NCBI GenBank assembly: GCA_028293725.1
Contig: JAQGOE010000378.1
Span: 1-35,803, forward strand
Reading direction: 5' to 3'
Source of the DNA: Gammaproteobacteria bacterium
Lineage (GTDB): Bacteria; Pseudomonadota; Gammaproteobacteria; Steroidobacterales; Steroidobacteraceae
Length of the DNA: 35,803 bases
A model generated the notes under the pieces. The model saw only the letters and a list, made by a program, of their open reading frames with translations. It was not told the DNA's origin and did no database searches. Position numbers and translations under genes: made by a program. Below are positions 24,981 to 33,223 of the stretch, piece by piece; position 1 is the first letter of the stretch, and every line of letters starts with the position of its first letter.

Positions 24981-26629
24981 CGTTTTTCCCGCAAATGCTT
25001 CGGCCAGATACCATACCGGCCGGCCGAGAGGATGCCGTTGGGGTCGACGGCATCCTTGATGGTTTCGTGGAAGCGCAACAGGGCGTGGTTGTTGTATGAA
25101 TAGACATTCATGACGGCGTCCTGGTAGGCCGGGCCGGTGCGATATTCACCCCAGCCTTTTTCGGCGGCGAGTTGGATGACTTTGTAGAAGGCGGCGCGGT
25201 GCTTCTTGTTGGTCTCGATATCGGTGCTGACCGGGAAGCCGAAAATGAAAATGGCGGCGCGCTCCCAATACCAGGCGGGCAGCGCGAACCGGAGCAGCGG
25301 CAGATCGAATTCGCGCGCCGCGGCGGCGAAGACTTCGTTAGCCTCGAAAATCGCCGCGGCGCTGCGTGGAATAATGGGTGAGAACCACATGTGCCCGTGC
25401 CAGGGGTTGGGCATGCTGCTCGAGCGGGCGCCGATGGAGAACAGGTTCAGGCTCGGCATGCCGAACTCGGGCAAACGGGCGGAGTCGTGGGCTTCGTTCG
25501 GGAGCGGGAATCGATAGGAGTCGCCATCCTGGAATTTGATTCCCGGGATGACCGAAAGCTTGTCCTTGCAGTATTCCCACTGGGCCGCGATTGCCTTCGC
25601 GGGTCCGTAGAACTTCAGGGTGAAGGACCAGTAGGCGAGACCGTGGCGCTGGCCGTAGGCCTCCAGTCCCTCGTGTTGGCCCGCTTCGGCTTTGTCCCTC
25701 AGGGCCAGGAGTTCGGGGTCAACAGTAGGCTCGGGCACATCTACTGCCAAACTCCGCGATTGCTCCGCGATCGAGACGATGCCCAGCAGGGGGCTCGAGG
25801 AATCCGGTATGCCGTTCGTGACACCGCTGTTTTCGAGCAAGGTCATCAGTCTGACGAGCTCGTGCAGGTCATCGCGCTTGGCGGCCAACACTGTGCCGGT
25901 CATGTAGGCTTCGGGCTCGGGCATTAGCCAGAAGCCCATCTTGGTCACGATGCCAAAGTTGGACTGGGAGAACATGCCATCCACCCAGGGACCGAAGCCG
26001 GTCTTGTACTGTTGCCAGGTCTTCGCGCCGGGCAGAGCGCCCATCCCGGTGCGCATGAGCTCGCCGTTGGGGAGGACGATTTCCATTCCGCAATGGGCGT
26101 CGAAGTGATTGCGGAATTGGGGCCGCGTATAGCCGCCGCCTCGATCGAGCGCATTGCCCATGACGCTGCCCCAACCCGGGTCGGGGCAGTCGATCCAAAC
26201 CTTGAGTTTGCGCTCGGAAATATGCCGGTACAGGTCGAAGTAACTGACACCCGGCTCGACCAGCGCGGTGGCGTTCTCCTCGCTGACTTCCAGGATGCGG
26301 TTCATCCGCTTGAGGTCGAGAACGACACTGCCGGAGTAGGCGGGCGCGGAGCCGCCGTAGCCGAGGTTCCGCCCAGTCGAGATCGGATAGAGAGGAACTT
26401 TGTACTGATTGGCGATCCTGACGATCTGCTGGACCTGTTCGACGCTGTCAGGTGCCAGCGCCGCCGAGGCGATGCGCTCTTCGGGTTCGCCGAGGAACGG
26501 TGAGAAGGCATCCTTGTAGAGGTCGACGTCTTCTTCTTTCGTAAAGACCCACTCTGCGCCGATTGCGGTCTCGAACTGACTGACTGCTGCTGCAAAATCA
26601 GACGGGCGCAATCCAGGGGGTGTTCTCAT
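24977..26629 (-). CDS. FAD-binding oxidoreductase, 4-cresol dehydrogenase / vanillyl-alcohol oxidase family (second copy)
   Basis: This 550-aa paralogue of the flavoprotein at 21595-23193 is highly similar in its N-terminal half: VPLYPISTGRNLGYGGSAPAYSG, LVEPGVSYFDLYRH and IDCPDPGWGSVMGNALDRGGGY. It differs more in the C-terminal substrate-cap half, where WYWERAAIFIFGFPV replaces FYHTRTACLIYAIPV of the first copy; this suggests a different substrate or orientation. The conserved end is SAGRYGIWPKHLR. No signal peptide is seen. The start ATG follows the Tat-protein gene by 46 bp, and the stop overlaps the second cytochrome's start. It belongs to the TetR-controlled leftward operon. Confidence 0.87.
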   Translation of the reverse strand: MRTPPGLRPSDFAAAVSQFETAIGAEWVFTKEEDVDLYKDAFSPFLGEPEERIASAALAPDSVEQVQQIVRIANQYKVPLYPISTGRNLGYGGSAPAYSGSVVLDLKRMNRILEVSEENATALVEPGVSYFDLYRHISERKLKVWIDCPDPGWGSVMGNALDRGGGYTRPQFRNHFDAHCGMEIVLPNGELMRTGMGALPGAKTWQQYKTGFGPWVDGMFSQSNFGIVTKMGFWLMPEPEAYMTGTVLAAKRDDLHELVRLMTLLENSGVTNGIPDSSSPLLGIVSIAEQSRSLAVDVPEPTVDPELLALRDKAEAGQHEGLEAYGQRHGLAYWSFTLKFYGPAKAIAAQWEYCKDKLSVIPGIKFQDGDSYRFPLPNEAHDSARLPEFGMPSLNLFSIGARSSSMPNPWHGHMWFSPIIPRSAAAIFEANEVFAAAAREFDLPLLRFALPAWYWERAAIFIFGFPVSTDIETNKKHRAAFYKVIQLAAEKGWGEYRTGPAYQDAVMNVYSYNNHALLRFHETIKDAVDPNGILSAGRYGIWPKHLREKR

Positions 26630-26675
26630 TCAGGTCCTCCACACTTCGGGGTGCTCCGCTGGGACACGGCTGTTC

Positions 26676-27353
26676 TCAAGCCCGCGCGCTGGGGGCGATG
26701 ACCCAGGAGTACAGGGGTTCACTCGGCTCGCTGGCGGTCGGGGCGCATTGGCCGACACAGGTTATGGTTGATACGCCGTTGCGGTTTAACGGCACGGGTT
26801 TCGCCAGGGGTGAGATGCCGGCCATCAAAGCTGCGATTTCCACCGGCCACGCGTCCCGACCGCTCAGTTTGCGCGGCGTGGCTTCGGGCTGTTGCGCGGC
26901 TACTTCGAGGCGATGCTCGATCGTCCGATCCGAGCGGCGCTGGTGCGAACCGCGGTAGACCACGCGCATGCCGTGGTCCCACGCGAGGCGTTCCAGGCAG
27001 AAGAGGGCTCCGTACGTTGTGACACCGGCAATTGGCACCGCGGTCTCTTTCCAGCGTGGATGTAACTCGGAATACCACACGTCGGTGACATCACCGGAAA
27101 TCGGTCGGATCGCAATTTCGCGCTGTTGCGCGGCCCATGAAAATAGCCTGCTGTCGGAGAACCTGCGGTCAAAGAGGGCGGCGTAGAGAGGCAGGCGTGG
27201 GGAATCGCGCAGGAAATTGTGTACGGTGTCTGCGTATTCGGGTTGTGCCGGCTGTAACCGTTGTGGCGAGAGTACTTCGCCCGCCGTCGCCGCCAGTGCG
27301 CCACCGACCGATGCGGTGAGTGTTACCTGTATGAACTCACGTCGGGTAGTCAT
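26676..27353 (-). CDS. Tat-exported protein of unknown function
   Basis: I do not recognise this 225-aa protein. The N-terminus is a clear twin-arginine leader, TTRREFIQVTLTASVGGALAATAG (residues 2-25), so it is exported folded. The mature part has no cysteine-rich or heme motif. It contains an RFSDSRLFSWAAQQREIAIRPISGDVTDVWYSELHPRW stretch and ends in a hydrophilic tail. I chose the ATG at 27353, 4 bp after the esterase stop, because the leader begins there; a frame opening at 27410 would lie inside the esterase gene. It sits between the esterase and the second flavoprotein, so it may be an accessory or export partner of the signal-less flavoprotein (inference). Confidence 0.7.
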   Translation of the reverse strand: MTTRREFIQVTLTASVGGALAATAGEVLSPQRLQPAQPEYADTVHNFLRDSPRLPLYAALFDRRFSDSRLFSWAAQQREIAIRPISGDVTDVWYSELHPRWKETAVPIAGVTTYGALFCLERLAWDHGMRVVYRGSHQRRSDRTIEHRLEVAAQQPEATPRKLSGRDAWPVEIAALMAGISPLAKPVPLNRNGVSTITCVGQCAPTASEPSEPLYSWVIAPSARA

Positions 27354-27357
27354 GTGC

Positions 27358-28515
27358 TTACTCCGCTGCGGCAATCGCCAGGTCGGACAGGCGTTGGAAG
27401 CGTTCGACATTATCTGCCTCGTTCATCACGCCGGCCGTGAGACAAACGAAGGTGAGATCGAGTTTCGGATCCACCCAGAACAGCGCACTACCGGCGCCCG
27501 CGTGTCCGAAGGTGCGTGGGGAGGAGAGTGTCCCGAACTGATGGTGGCAGATGGCGTCACCGCGCAGCGAGAACCCCAGGCCTATGTAGGCGGGGTAGGG
27601 TGCCCAACCTCGCGAGAGGGCGAGCTGTTTGTAGAGTTCGTTCGGCCGATCGCCCGTCCGGTTGAGCGTCGCCTGATCGAGTAACGCGGGTGATAACACG
27701 CGGACGCCATCGAGGGCGCCGCCCTGACGTAACATTTCGGCAAATCTCAATAGATCGCCCGTGGTGGATACCGCGCCGACCCACGGCATCTGTGCGTCTG
27801 GCTCTTCAAAAGCGCCGTTCGGACCCAGGTTACTGTGCCCAAGATGATCGATCGGCATGGGGTCGATGAAGTGGGGCACGACGTGTCGCGATTTCAGATC
27901 GGCGCGAAGGCCGATGGCGGTGTCTTTGAGCTTCAGGGGCTCGAGAATCTCGTCGATGACGATCTGACGGTATGAGCGCTGTCGCGTATCGATCCGACGG
28001 ATCGCTTCACCGATGAGAGCGTGCGCGGCCATGGGCGAGTAGGTCACGCGCTCGCCGGGGAGCGCCTCGCTATGGACGTTTTCGCAGATCGCCGTAATGA
28101 TTTCCGGCAACTGATCGATGTACATACCGGGTCGGGGCGTAAACACCGCCGGCAGGCCGGAACTGTGTGTGAGCAGGTGGTAGAACGTGATCGTCTCACG
28201 CGAGCCACCGCCAAACTCCGGAATGATGGCCGACACCCGCGTCGTCAAGGCCAACTCGCCACTTTCGATCGCCTTGAAAAGCAGGACGTTCGTGAATGCC
28301 TTGGTGACGGAGAAGATGCTGAACACAGAGCTCTTCTCCAGCGCACGCCGGCTGTCGCGATCGGCATGTCCCAACGCCTCGAACAGGCCCACCCTGCCGT
28401 GACGCGCCACTGCGAGCACCGCGCCGAAGTAGCGACGCTTGCTGATGTCGCCCTCGATCGCGGCTTTGAGCTTCAGCAGTCGCGCTGCTGACAGTCCGGC
28501 ACCGGTATCCGCCAT
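27358..28515 (-). CDS. Beta-lactamase-fold serine hydrolase (class C / EstB-like esterase)
   Basis: This 385-aa serine hydrolase has the penicillin-binding fold. The nucleophile motif is S69-V-T-K72, the second motif is Y159-S-P in VTYSPMAAHAL, and a HAGAG segment near residue 340 takes the place of KTG. Such KTG-less members are usually esterases or lactonases, not antibiotic-resistance enzymes. There is no signal peptide. It is the first gene of a five-gene leftward operon, about 60 bp downstream of the TetR-type palindrome. Its position suggests it cleaves an ester of the pathway substrate. Confidence 0.84.
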   Translation of the reverse strand: MADTGAGLSAARLLKLKAAIEGDISKRRYFGAVLAVARHGRVGLFEALGHADRDSRRALEKSSVFSIFSVTKAFTNVLLFKAIESGELALTTRVSAIIPEFGGGSRETITFYHLLTHSSGLPAVFTPRPGMYIDQLPEIITAICENVHSEALPGERVTYSPMAAHALIGEAIRRIDTRQRSYRQIVIDEILEPLKLKDTAIGLRADLKSRHVVPHFIDPMPIDHLGHSNLGPNGAFEEPDAQMPWVGAVSTTGDLLRFAEMLRQGGALDGVRVLSPALLDQATLNRTGDRPNELYKQLALSRGWAPYPAYIGLGFSLRGDAICHHQFGTLSSPRTFGHAGAGSALFWVDPKLDLTFVCLTAGVMNEADNVERFQRLSDLAIAAAE

Positions 28516-28572
28516 TTCGACAACCCCCTCCGGCGCGCAACTGCGCGCGCGAGCCGCTTGCTCGGCACTGAC

Positions 28573-28590
28573 TTTATACGAGAGTATAAA
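28573..28590. promoter_or_regulatory. TetR-type operator TTTATAC-GAGA-GTATAAA upstream of the esterase operon
   Basis: This is a perfect 18-bp palindrome with 7-bp arms. It lies in the 122-bp gap between the TetR gene and the esterase gene it probably controls. Its TATAC-N4-GTATA core recurs at 20330-20343. It covers the predicted -10 box of the esterase promoter, so repression by steric block is likely. Confidence 0.7.
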
Positions 28591-28609
28591 CTCGGGTCGT
28601 GGCTGTCAA
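28583..28609 (-). promoter_or_regulatory. Predicted sigma-70 promoter of the esterase-flavocytochrome operon
   Basis: Leftward, a perfect -35 box TTGACA (28609-28604) is followed after 15 bp by TATACT (28588-28583), and a further TATAAA lies at 28578-28573. The 15-bp spacing is short, which is common in tightly regulated promoters. The -10 region is inside the palindromic operator. The start codon is at 28515. Confidence 0.5.
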
Positions 28610-28637
28610 TGACTGGCGGACAATGCGCTCCCGCGCC

Positions 28638-29339
28638 TCACGAGTCCGCGAAAGGCGCGGCATTCACGCCGTTCATCAGGAAATGCAGGATCCAGCTCGA
28701 GGCGACCGGCTCGCTCACGTCGGCTTCGCCGAGGTAGAAACGGCCGACGCGCTCGCCGTAGACCTGCGAAAACACCTGCGCGCCGATCACGCAGTTGATG
28801 CGCCAATCGAGCTCGGCGGCTGACAGCCCCGGGCAGGCCCGGCGCATGAGGGCCAGGAACAACTTGATCGGCTCGTCGAAGATTCTCGACATTTCGGCAA
28901 TCACCTGCGGTGCAGGATCCATCAGCGCGCGGCCGTAGAGCAGCCGGAAGCGCTTGCGACCCGTGGGGCTCTCCATATCGGGACCGTAAGCATCGGGAGA
29001 GATCCCAATGAAGAAAGTCGACTCGATCAGAGTGCGCAGAACCTCCAATGCGTCCACACGCGCACCCTCCGGCACGCTTGCCTCCAATGCCCGCATGCGG
29101 CGCATATGCTCGTCGCGTAGCGGCCGGAACCGTCGCTCGAAGAGTTCGCGAAAGAGGGCGCGCTTGCTGCCCCAGTAATGCTTGAGGGTGCCCAGATTCA
29201 CGCGTGCGCGCGCCGTGATCGCCCGGATCGTGGTGCCCTCGTAACCGTGCTTGGCAAACACTTCCTCGGCTGCATCGAGGAACTTGGTCATGGTTTTTTG
29301 TGCGGCGGGGGTTGCGGAGGCGCGGGCTCGTTTCGTCAC
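28638..29339 (-). CDS. TetR/AcrR family transcriptional regulator
   Basis: This is a 233-aa regulator. The N-terminal helix-turn-helix covers about residues 17-63 (FLDAAEEVFAKHGYEGTTIRAITARARVNLGTLKHYWGSKRALF). The C-terminal ligand domain is unique in this window, and its effector is presumably the substrate of the neighbouring pathway. The start is a GTG at 29339; an internal ATG at residue 17 would cut into the first helix and is less likely. The gene lies directly upstream of the esterase operon on the same strand, with the 18-bp palindrome between them. It follows the winged-helix gene by 55 bp. Repression relieved by ligand is the family norm. Confidence 0.9.
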   Translation of the reverse strand: MTKRARASATPAAQKTMTKFLDAAEEVFAKHGYEGTTIRAITARARVNLGTLKHYWGSKRALFRELFERRFRPLRDEHMRRMRALEASVPEGARVDALEVLRTLIESTFFIGISPDAYGPDMESPTGRKRFRLLYGRALMDPAPQVIAEMSRIFDEPIKLFLALMRRACPGLSAAELDWRINCVIGAQVFSQVYGERVGRFYLGEADVSEPVASSWILHFLMNGVNAAPFADS

Positions 29340-29394
29340 AGGGTGTTTCCGGGGGTGCCTATTTTGAGCTAGTCGTGTCCGCTAGGAGGCCGGT

Positions 29395-30780
29395 TTATTG
29401 AGCAGCCGGGCCGGCCGAGCCCGCCTGGGCAGTGTTCGGTGGCGGGGAGGTTGCGTCGGTGTGCTCTTGTCGACGCATCGCCGGCAGCGCGCTCACCTCG
29501 ACTATGTCGGTTGCCAGGTCAGTCTGTCTGAAGCCCGTCACCGTGATGAGTGCTTCGAACGAGTCGGGCAGCGCGCCGCCGGTTTTCGCGCGCACCTTCG
29601 CCGCGAGGCTCGCCAGTCCCTCGGGCGAAGTCAGGGTGCGCACGTTCTGCAGCAGACCCGCGTTACTCAGCCCGGAAGTGAAAATCATGATGTGGTTGCC
29701 TGCGGGACCCGGGAATTTCGCGAAGAGGGCGTAATCCATCCGCTGCCCGGCGAGCGAGCCTTCCGGGATGAATACCTTCTGCGTGTTGAGATCGATGAGG
29801 CGCGGGCCTGCGGAGTCGAATCGATAACGCGAGCGGAGTTGATAGTAGCCCGCCAGCGGACCCAAACCCACGATCGGGCCTACGTAGATGATGTCATTGC
29901 GGCGGATGTCGTCCGCCTGCAGATCGTCGCGAACCTCGACCTCCACGCGCCGGCCGGGCGTGTCGACGATACGCAGCACGGCGGACATGCCGATAGCGGC
30001 GCTCTTCTGGATCATCGACACGTAGCGCTGGCCGCGCTCCGCGGCGAACGCAGGGTTGTCGGCGAGGATGGCGCGCAACTGCTCGCTGGAGTTGATTTCC
30101 GCATCACGCACGGTGAGGGTATGGCCGGTTTTCGGATCGATCTGCGTGAACATGAACAAATCGCCGAGCACGATGGTGAGCGGCCGGGGACTGTCCACCA
30201 TGTTCGCCCAGACCGGACTTTCGCGGACGCGCCGGGTCGCCGCATCGACCGTCACATTGCGGCTTACGCTCCAGAAGTGGACGTTCGTCGCCAGGGACAG
30301 GACCAGCAATGCCAGCGCGATGGCGGCGGTCCACATCCAGGGACGGCTTCCGCCGTTCGAGGTCGCCGCGGAGTAGGCGCCGGCACCACTGGATAAGGAC
30401 CCATTACCCGGTGGGGCAATCCCCGTAGCGGGTGTCGTTACCGCGGCTGGATTTTGTTTAACGAAAGTGAGCCGGTAGCCGCCCTTGGGAATCGCGAACT
30501 GCAGCGGGTCGCTATGGCCGCCGCCCGCGTAATACTCCCTGAGCTTCTGCCGCAGCGTGCGCACTCCCACGCGCACCACCGAGTCCTCGGCGCCGTTGAA
30601 GGAGGCATCTTTGCCGAAAACGTCTTGAGCGATCTCCGTTTCCTTCGGCGCGTCGTCGCGCAGGGAGCGCTCGAACAGGTAGGCCAGGAGCTTGCGGCCG
30701 CTTTCGGATTTACCGAGCTGCTCCGAGGCGAGCAGCCTTTCCAGGTGGGTCCGGGCCTCTGCGGGGTCGACGTCAGTCAT
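29395..30780 (-). CDS. Membrane-anchored winged-helix (OmpR/CadC-like) protein
   Basis: This 461-aa protein has a cytoplasmic winged-helix-like domain (about residues 10-106, with SVVRVGVRTLRQKLREYY and a wing ending PKGGYRLTF), a Gly/Ser/Pro-rich linker (107-147), one transmembrane helix (about 148-170, MWTAAIALALLVLSLATNVHFW) and a periplasmic domain of nearly 300 residues that I do not recognise. The arrangement is that of ToxR/CadC-type one-component regulators, which sense outside the membrane and bind DNA inside. It diverges from the DUF1592 operon across 136 bp containing a long inverted repeat, its probable binding site. No phosphoacceptor domain is present. Confidence 0.75.
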   Translation of the reverse strand: MTDVDPAEARTHLERLLASEQLGKSESGRKLLAYLFERSLRDDAPKETEIAQDVFGKDASFNGAEDSVVRVGVRTLRQKLREYYAGGGHSDPLQFAIPKGGYRLTFVKQNPAAVTTPATGIAPPGNGSLSSGAGAYSAATSNGGSRPWMWTAAIALALLVLSLATNVHFWSVSRNVTVDAATRRVRESPVWANMVDSPRPLTIVLGDLFMFTQIDPKTGHTLTVRDAEINSSEQLRAILADNPAFAAERGQRYVSMIQKSAAIGMSAVLRIVDTPGRRVEVEVRDDLQADDIRRNDIIYVGPIVGLGPLAGYYQLRSRYRFDSAGPRLIDLNTQKVFIPEGSLAGQRMDYALFAKFPGPAGNHIMIFTSGLSNAGLLQNVRTLTSPEGLASLAAKVRAKTGGALPDSFEALITVTGFRQTDLATDIVEVSALPAMRRQEHTDATSPPPNTAQAGSAGPAAQ

Positions 30781-30792
30781 GGAGGCTCGTAG

Positions 30793-30839
30793 CGGTTAAG
30801 TGCACGTTACTAACGACGTTGCCACGGGTGCACTAACCG
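30793..30839. promoter_or_regulatory. Long inverted repeat between the winged-helix regulator and the DUF1592 operon
   Basis: The left arm CGGTTAAGTGCAC (30793-30805) pairs with the right arm GTGCACTAACCG (30828-30839), with a single-base gap, across a 22-bp spacer. The core GTGCAC is itself palindromic. The site is in the 136-bp divergent region (30781-30916), 13 bp from the regulator's start codon. Two spaced half sites fit binding of a winged-helix dimer and autoregulation. A hairpin is the alternative, but there is no following T-run. Confidence 0.5.
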
Positions 30840-30916
30840 TTTGGCACTTTTAGATAGTAATCCATCGTCGTACTTAAGACCCCGTCGAATCGCGTGGGAC
30901 GTTTGAGGGGGCTTGT

Positions 30917-33223
30917 TTGTCGAAGCGTGACTTTCCGGCGGCCGCGGTGGCCGTTTGCTTGACCCTGCTGTCAGCAACGGCGGCCGTGTGTCTGGGCGCG
31001 ATGCCCGCCGAAAAGACGCCCCCACCCCCGAAACAGTGGGGGGTATTAGCCCAGTATTGCGTCAAATGCCATAACACCGAGGATTGGGCCGGTGGCGTGG
31101 CGTTCGATGCCTTGAGCCCGGCTGAGATTCCCACCGATGCGCAGACGTGGGAGAAGGCGATCCGGAAGCTTCGGACCGGCATGATGCCGCCCGCCGGCAA
31201 ACCTCGTCCCCCGCGAGCCGTGCTCGATGGCTTCGCAACGGAGCTCGCGACGCGGCTCGATGACGCGGCCGGCCCGCGTCCCCTTCCGGGTGCCAAGTCG
31301 CTACACCGCCTGAACCGCACCGAATATGCGAATGCTGTTCACGACCTCCTGTCGTTTGACGTGGATGCGTCGACTTTGTTGCCCGCCGACGATGCCGCAG
31401 AGGGTTTCGACAACATTGCGGACGTACTGAGCGTGTCGCCCACGCTCATCCAGAGCTACATATCGGCGGCCATGAAAATCAGCCGCTGGGCCGTAGGCGA
31501 TCGCACGCTAGCGCCCACGCTAGTGAAGTATTCCGCGCCTCCCGGCCTGTCACAAGACGAGCATATCGAGGGTTTGCCTCTCGGTACGCGCGGCGGCATT
31601 TTGGTCACCCACTATTTTCCGCTGGATGCGGAGTACGAGTTCCGCATCCGCACCGGCCGCCCGGGCCTGCCCATTGGACTCGGCGGAGACGGCCCTTCGC
31701 CCGTTGATATCACCATCGACGGCCAGCAGGTGAAGGTAACGGACACGAGCAAATTCCGCATCCCGGTCAAGGCGGGACCGCGCGTCATCGGCGTGGCCAT
31801 CATCGATAGGCGCCATTCCGCGGGCGTGGATGAGCTCTACGCAAAGGCGCTGGCGCGCCCGGCCACCATCGATAACTACACGATCAATGGACCCTACGAC
31901 CCCATCGGACCCGGGGACACACCGAGCCGCCGCGCCATTTTCGCGTGTTATCCGAAGGAAGCGCAGGAGGAGGAACGCTGCGCGCGCCAGATCCTGACAC
32001 GCCTGGCGACCAGGGGATTCCGCAGGCCCATGACGACCAGCGATCCTGCCGTCGAGACGCTTATGCAGTTCTATCAGGCGGGGCGTGAATCGGGAGTTTT
32101 CGAGGACGGTATCCAGGAAGCGGTCGCGCGGCTGCTGGCCGATCCGCAGTTTTTGTATCGCGTCGAGGCGGAGCATCCAGAGCTTGCGGACGGTGCCATC
32201 TATCGCATCAGCGACATCGAGCTGGCCTCGCGTCTGTCGTTTTTCCTCTGGAGCAGCATCCCGGACAACACATTGTTGGATCTCGCCGCCAGCGGACAGT
32301 TGAGCCAGCCCAAGGTACTCGAGCAGCAGGTGCGGCGCATGCTCGCGGACCCGCACTCGAATGAGTTGGTGACGAACTTCGCGGGACAATGGCTGCGTCT
32401 GCGCGAGCTGCACGGCTCGCAGCCTGCCGATCCGGAATTCGATGACAACCTGCGCGTGGCCCTGGAGCAGGAAACGCAGATGCTGTTCGGCAGCGTTGTG
32501 CATGAGGACCGCAGCGTCATCGACCTGCTCGACTCGAACTACACGTACGTGAACGAGCGATTGGCGCGGCATTACAGCATTCCAGGTGTCTATGGCAGCT
32601 ACATGCGCCGCGTCGCATTGCAGAAGGACTCGCCGCGCCTGGGGATTCTCGGCCAAGGCAGCATTCTCACGATCACTTCCGCGGGCGACAGAACGTCGCC
32701 GGTTCAGCGTGGCGCGTTCGTCATGGAGACGCTTTTTGGCGCTCCTGTGCCTCGCCCGCCGCCGGGTGTGAACACTGACCTCAACCAGGACCCCACGGCT
32801 GGGCATCCCGTGACCGTACGCGAGCGGCTCGAGAAGCACCGCGCAAATCCAACATGCGCGGCTTGTCACCAGATCATGGATCCGATCGGCTTCTCGCTGG
32901 AGAACTTCGATCTCGACGGCCGCTGGCGCACCACCGAAGGCAACTCGCCGATCGACGCGTCCGGCAAGCTAGTTGATGGAACACCGTTGAATGGGGTGAA
33001 GGATCTGCGTGCCGCACTGCTTTCGCGCTCCGATGCCTTCATGACGAGTTTCACCGAGAAACTCCTGACTTATGCACTCGGACGGCGGATCGAGTACTAC
33101 GACGAGCCCTCGATCCGCGAGATAACGCGCGGCGCCCGTGGTGAGAACTATCGTTTCTCCGCGGTCGTCCTCGGCATTGTTCGCAGCGCGCCATTCCAGA
33201 TGAGGGTGAAGGAGAAAGAATGA
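30917..33223 (+). CDS. DUF1592-family exported protein with two c-type heme motifs
   Basis: This is a 768-aa secreted protein of the DUF1587/DUF1592/DUF1588/DUF1585 architecture described mostly from Planctomycetes, Acidobacteria and some Proteobacteria. A signal peptide spans about residues 1-28. An N-terminal heme motif CVKCH (48-52) is followed by LHRLNRTEYANAVHDLL (DUF1587 start), a central DUF1592 region (ELASRLSFFLWSSIPD) and a C-terminal CAACHQIMDPIGFSLENFD (CxxCH at about 647-651). The family's function is not established; an oxidoreductase or electron-transfer role is inferred. The start is a TTG at 30917, 6 bases after GAGGGGG. Its stop overlaps the VOC gene start (ATGA). Confidence 0.85.
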   Translation: MSKRDFPAAAVAVCLTLLSATAAVCLGAMPAEKTPPPPKQWGVLAQYCVKCHNTEDWAGGVAFDALSPAEIPTDAQTWEKAIRKLRTGMMPPAGKPRPPRAVLDGFATELATRLDDAAGPRPLPGAKSLHRLNRTEYANAVHDLLSFDVDASTLLPADDAAEGFDNIADVLSVSPTLIQSYISAAMKISRWAVGDRTLAPTLVKYSAPPGLSQDEHIEGLPLGTRGGILVTHYFPLDAEYEFRIRTGRPGLPIGLGGDGPSPVDITIDGQQVKVTDTSKFRIPVKAGPRVIGVAIIDRRHSAGVDELYAKALARPATIDNYTINGPYDPIGPGDTPSRRAIFACYPKEAQEEERCARQILTRLATRGFRRPMTTSDPAVETLMQFYQAGRESGVFEDGIQEAVARLLADPQFLYRVEAEHPELADGAIYRISDIELASRLSFFLWSSIPDNTLLDLAASGQLSQPKVLEQQVRRMLADPHSNELVTNFAGQWLRLRELHGSQPADPEFDDNLRVALEQETQMLFGSVVHEDRSVIDLLDSNYTYVNERLARHYSIPGVYGSYMRRVALQKDSPRLGILGQGSILTITSAGDRTSPVQRGAFVMETLFGAPVPRPPPGVNTDLNQDPTAGHPVTVRERLEKHRANPTCAACHQIMDPIGFSLENFDLDGRWRTTEGNSPIDASGKLVDGTPLNGVKDLRAALLSRSDAFMTSFTEKLLTYALGRRIEYYDEPSIREITRGARGENYRFSAVVLGIVRSAPFQMRVKEKE

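Noticed and set aside
27358..28515. Annotation as an antibiotic-resistance beta-lactamase
   Set aside because: SxxK and YxP-like motifs are present, but KTG is replaced by HAG, there is no signal peptide, and the gene sits in a catabolic operon; an esterase is more likely.
31550..32869. A 439-codon open frame on the minus strand opposite the DUF1592 gene
   Set aside because: It lies wholly inside a conserved gene on the other strand, has no ribosome site and no familiar motif.
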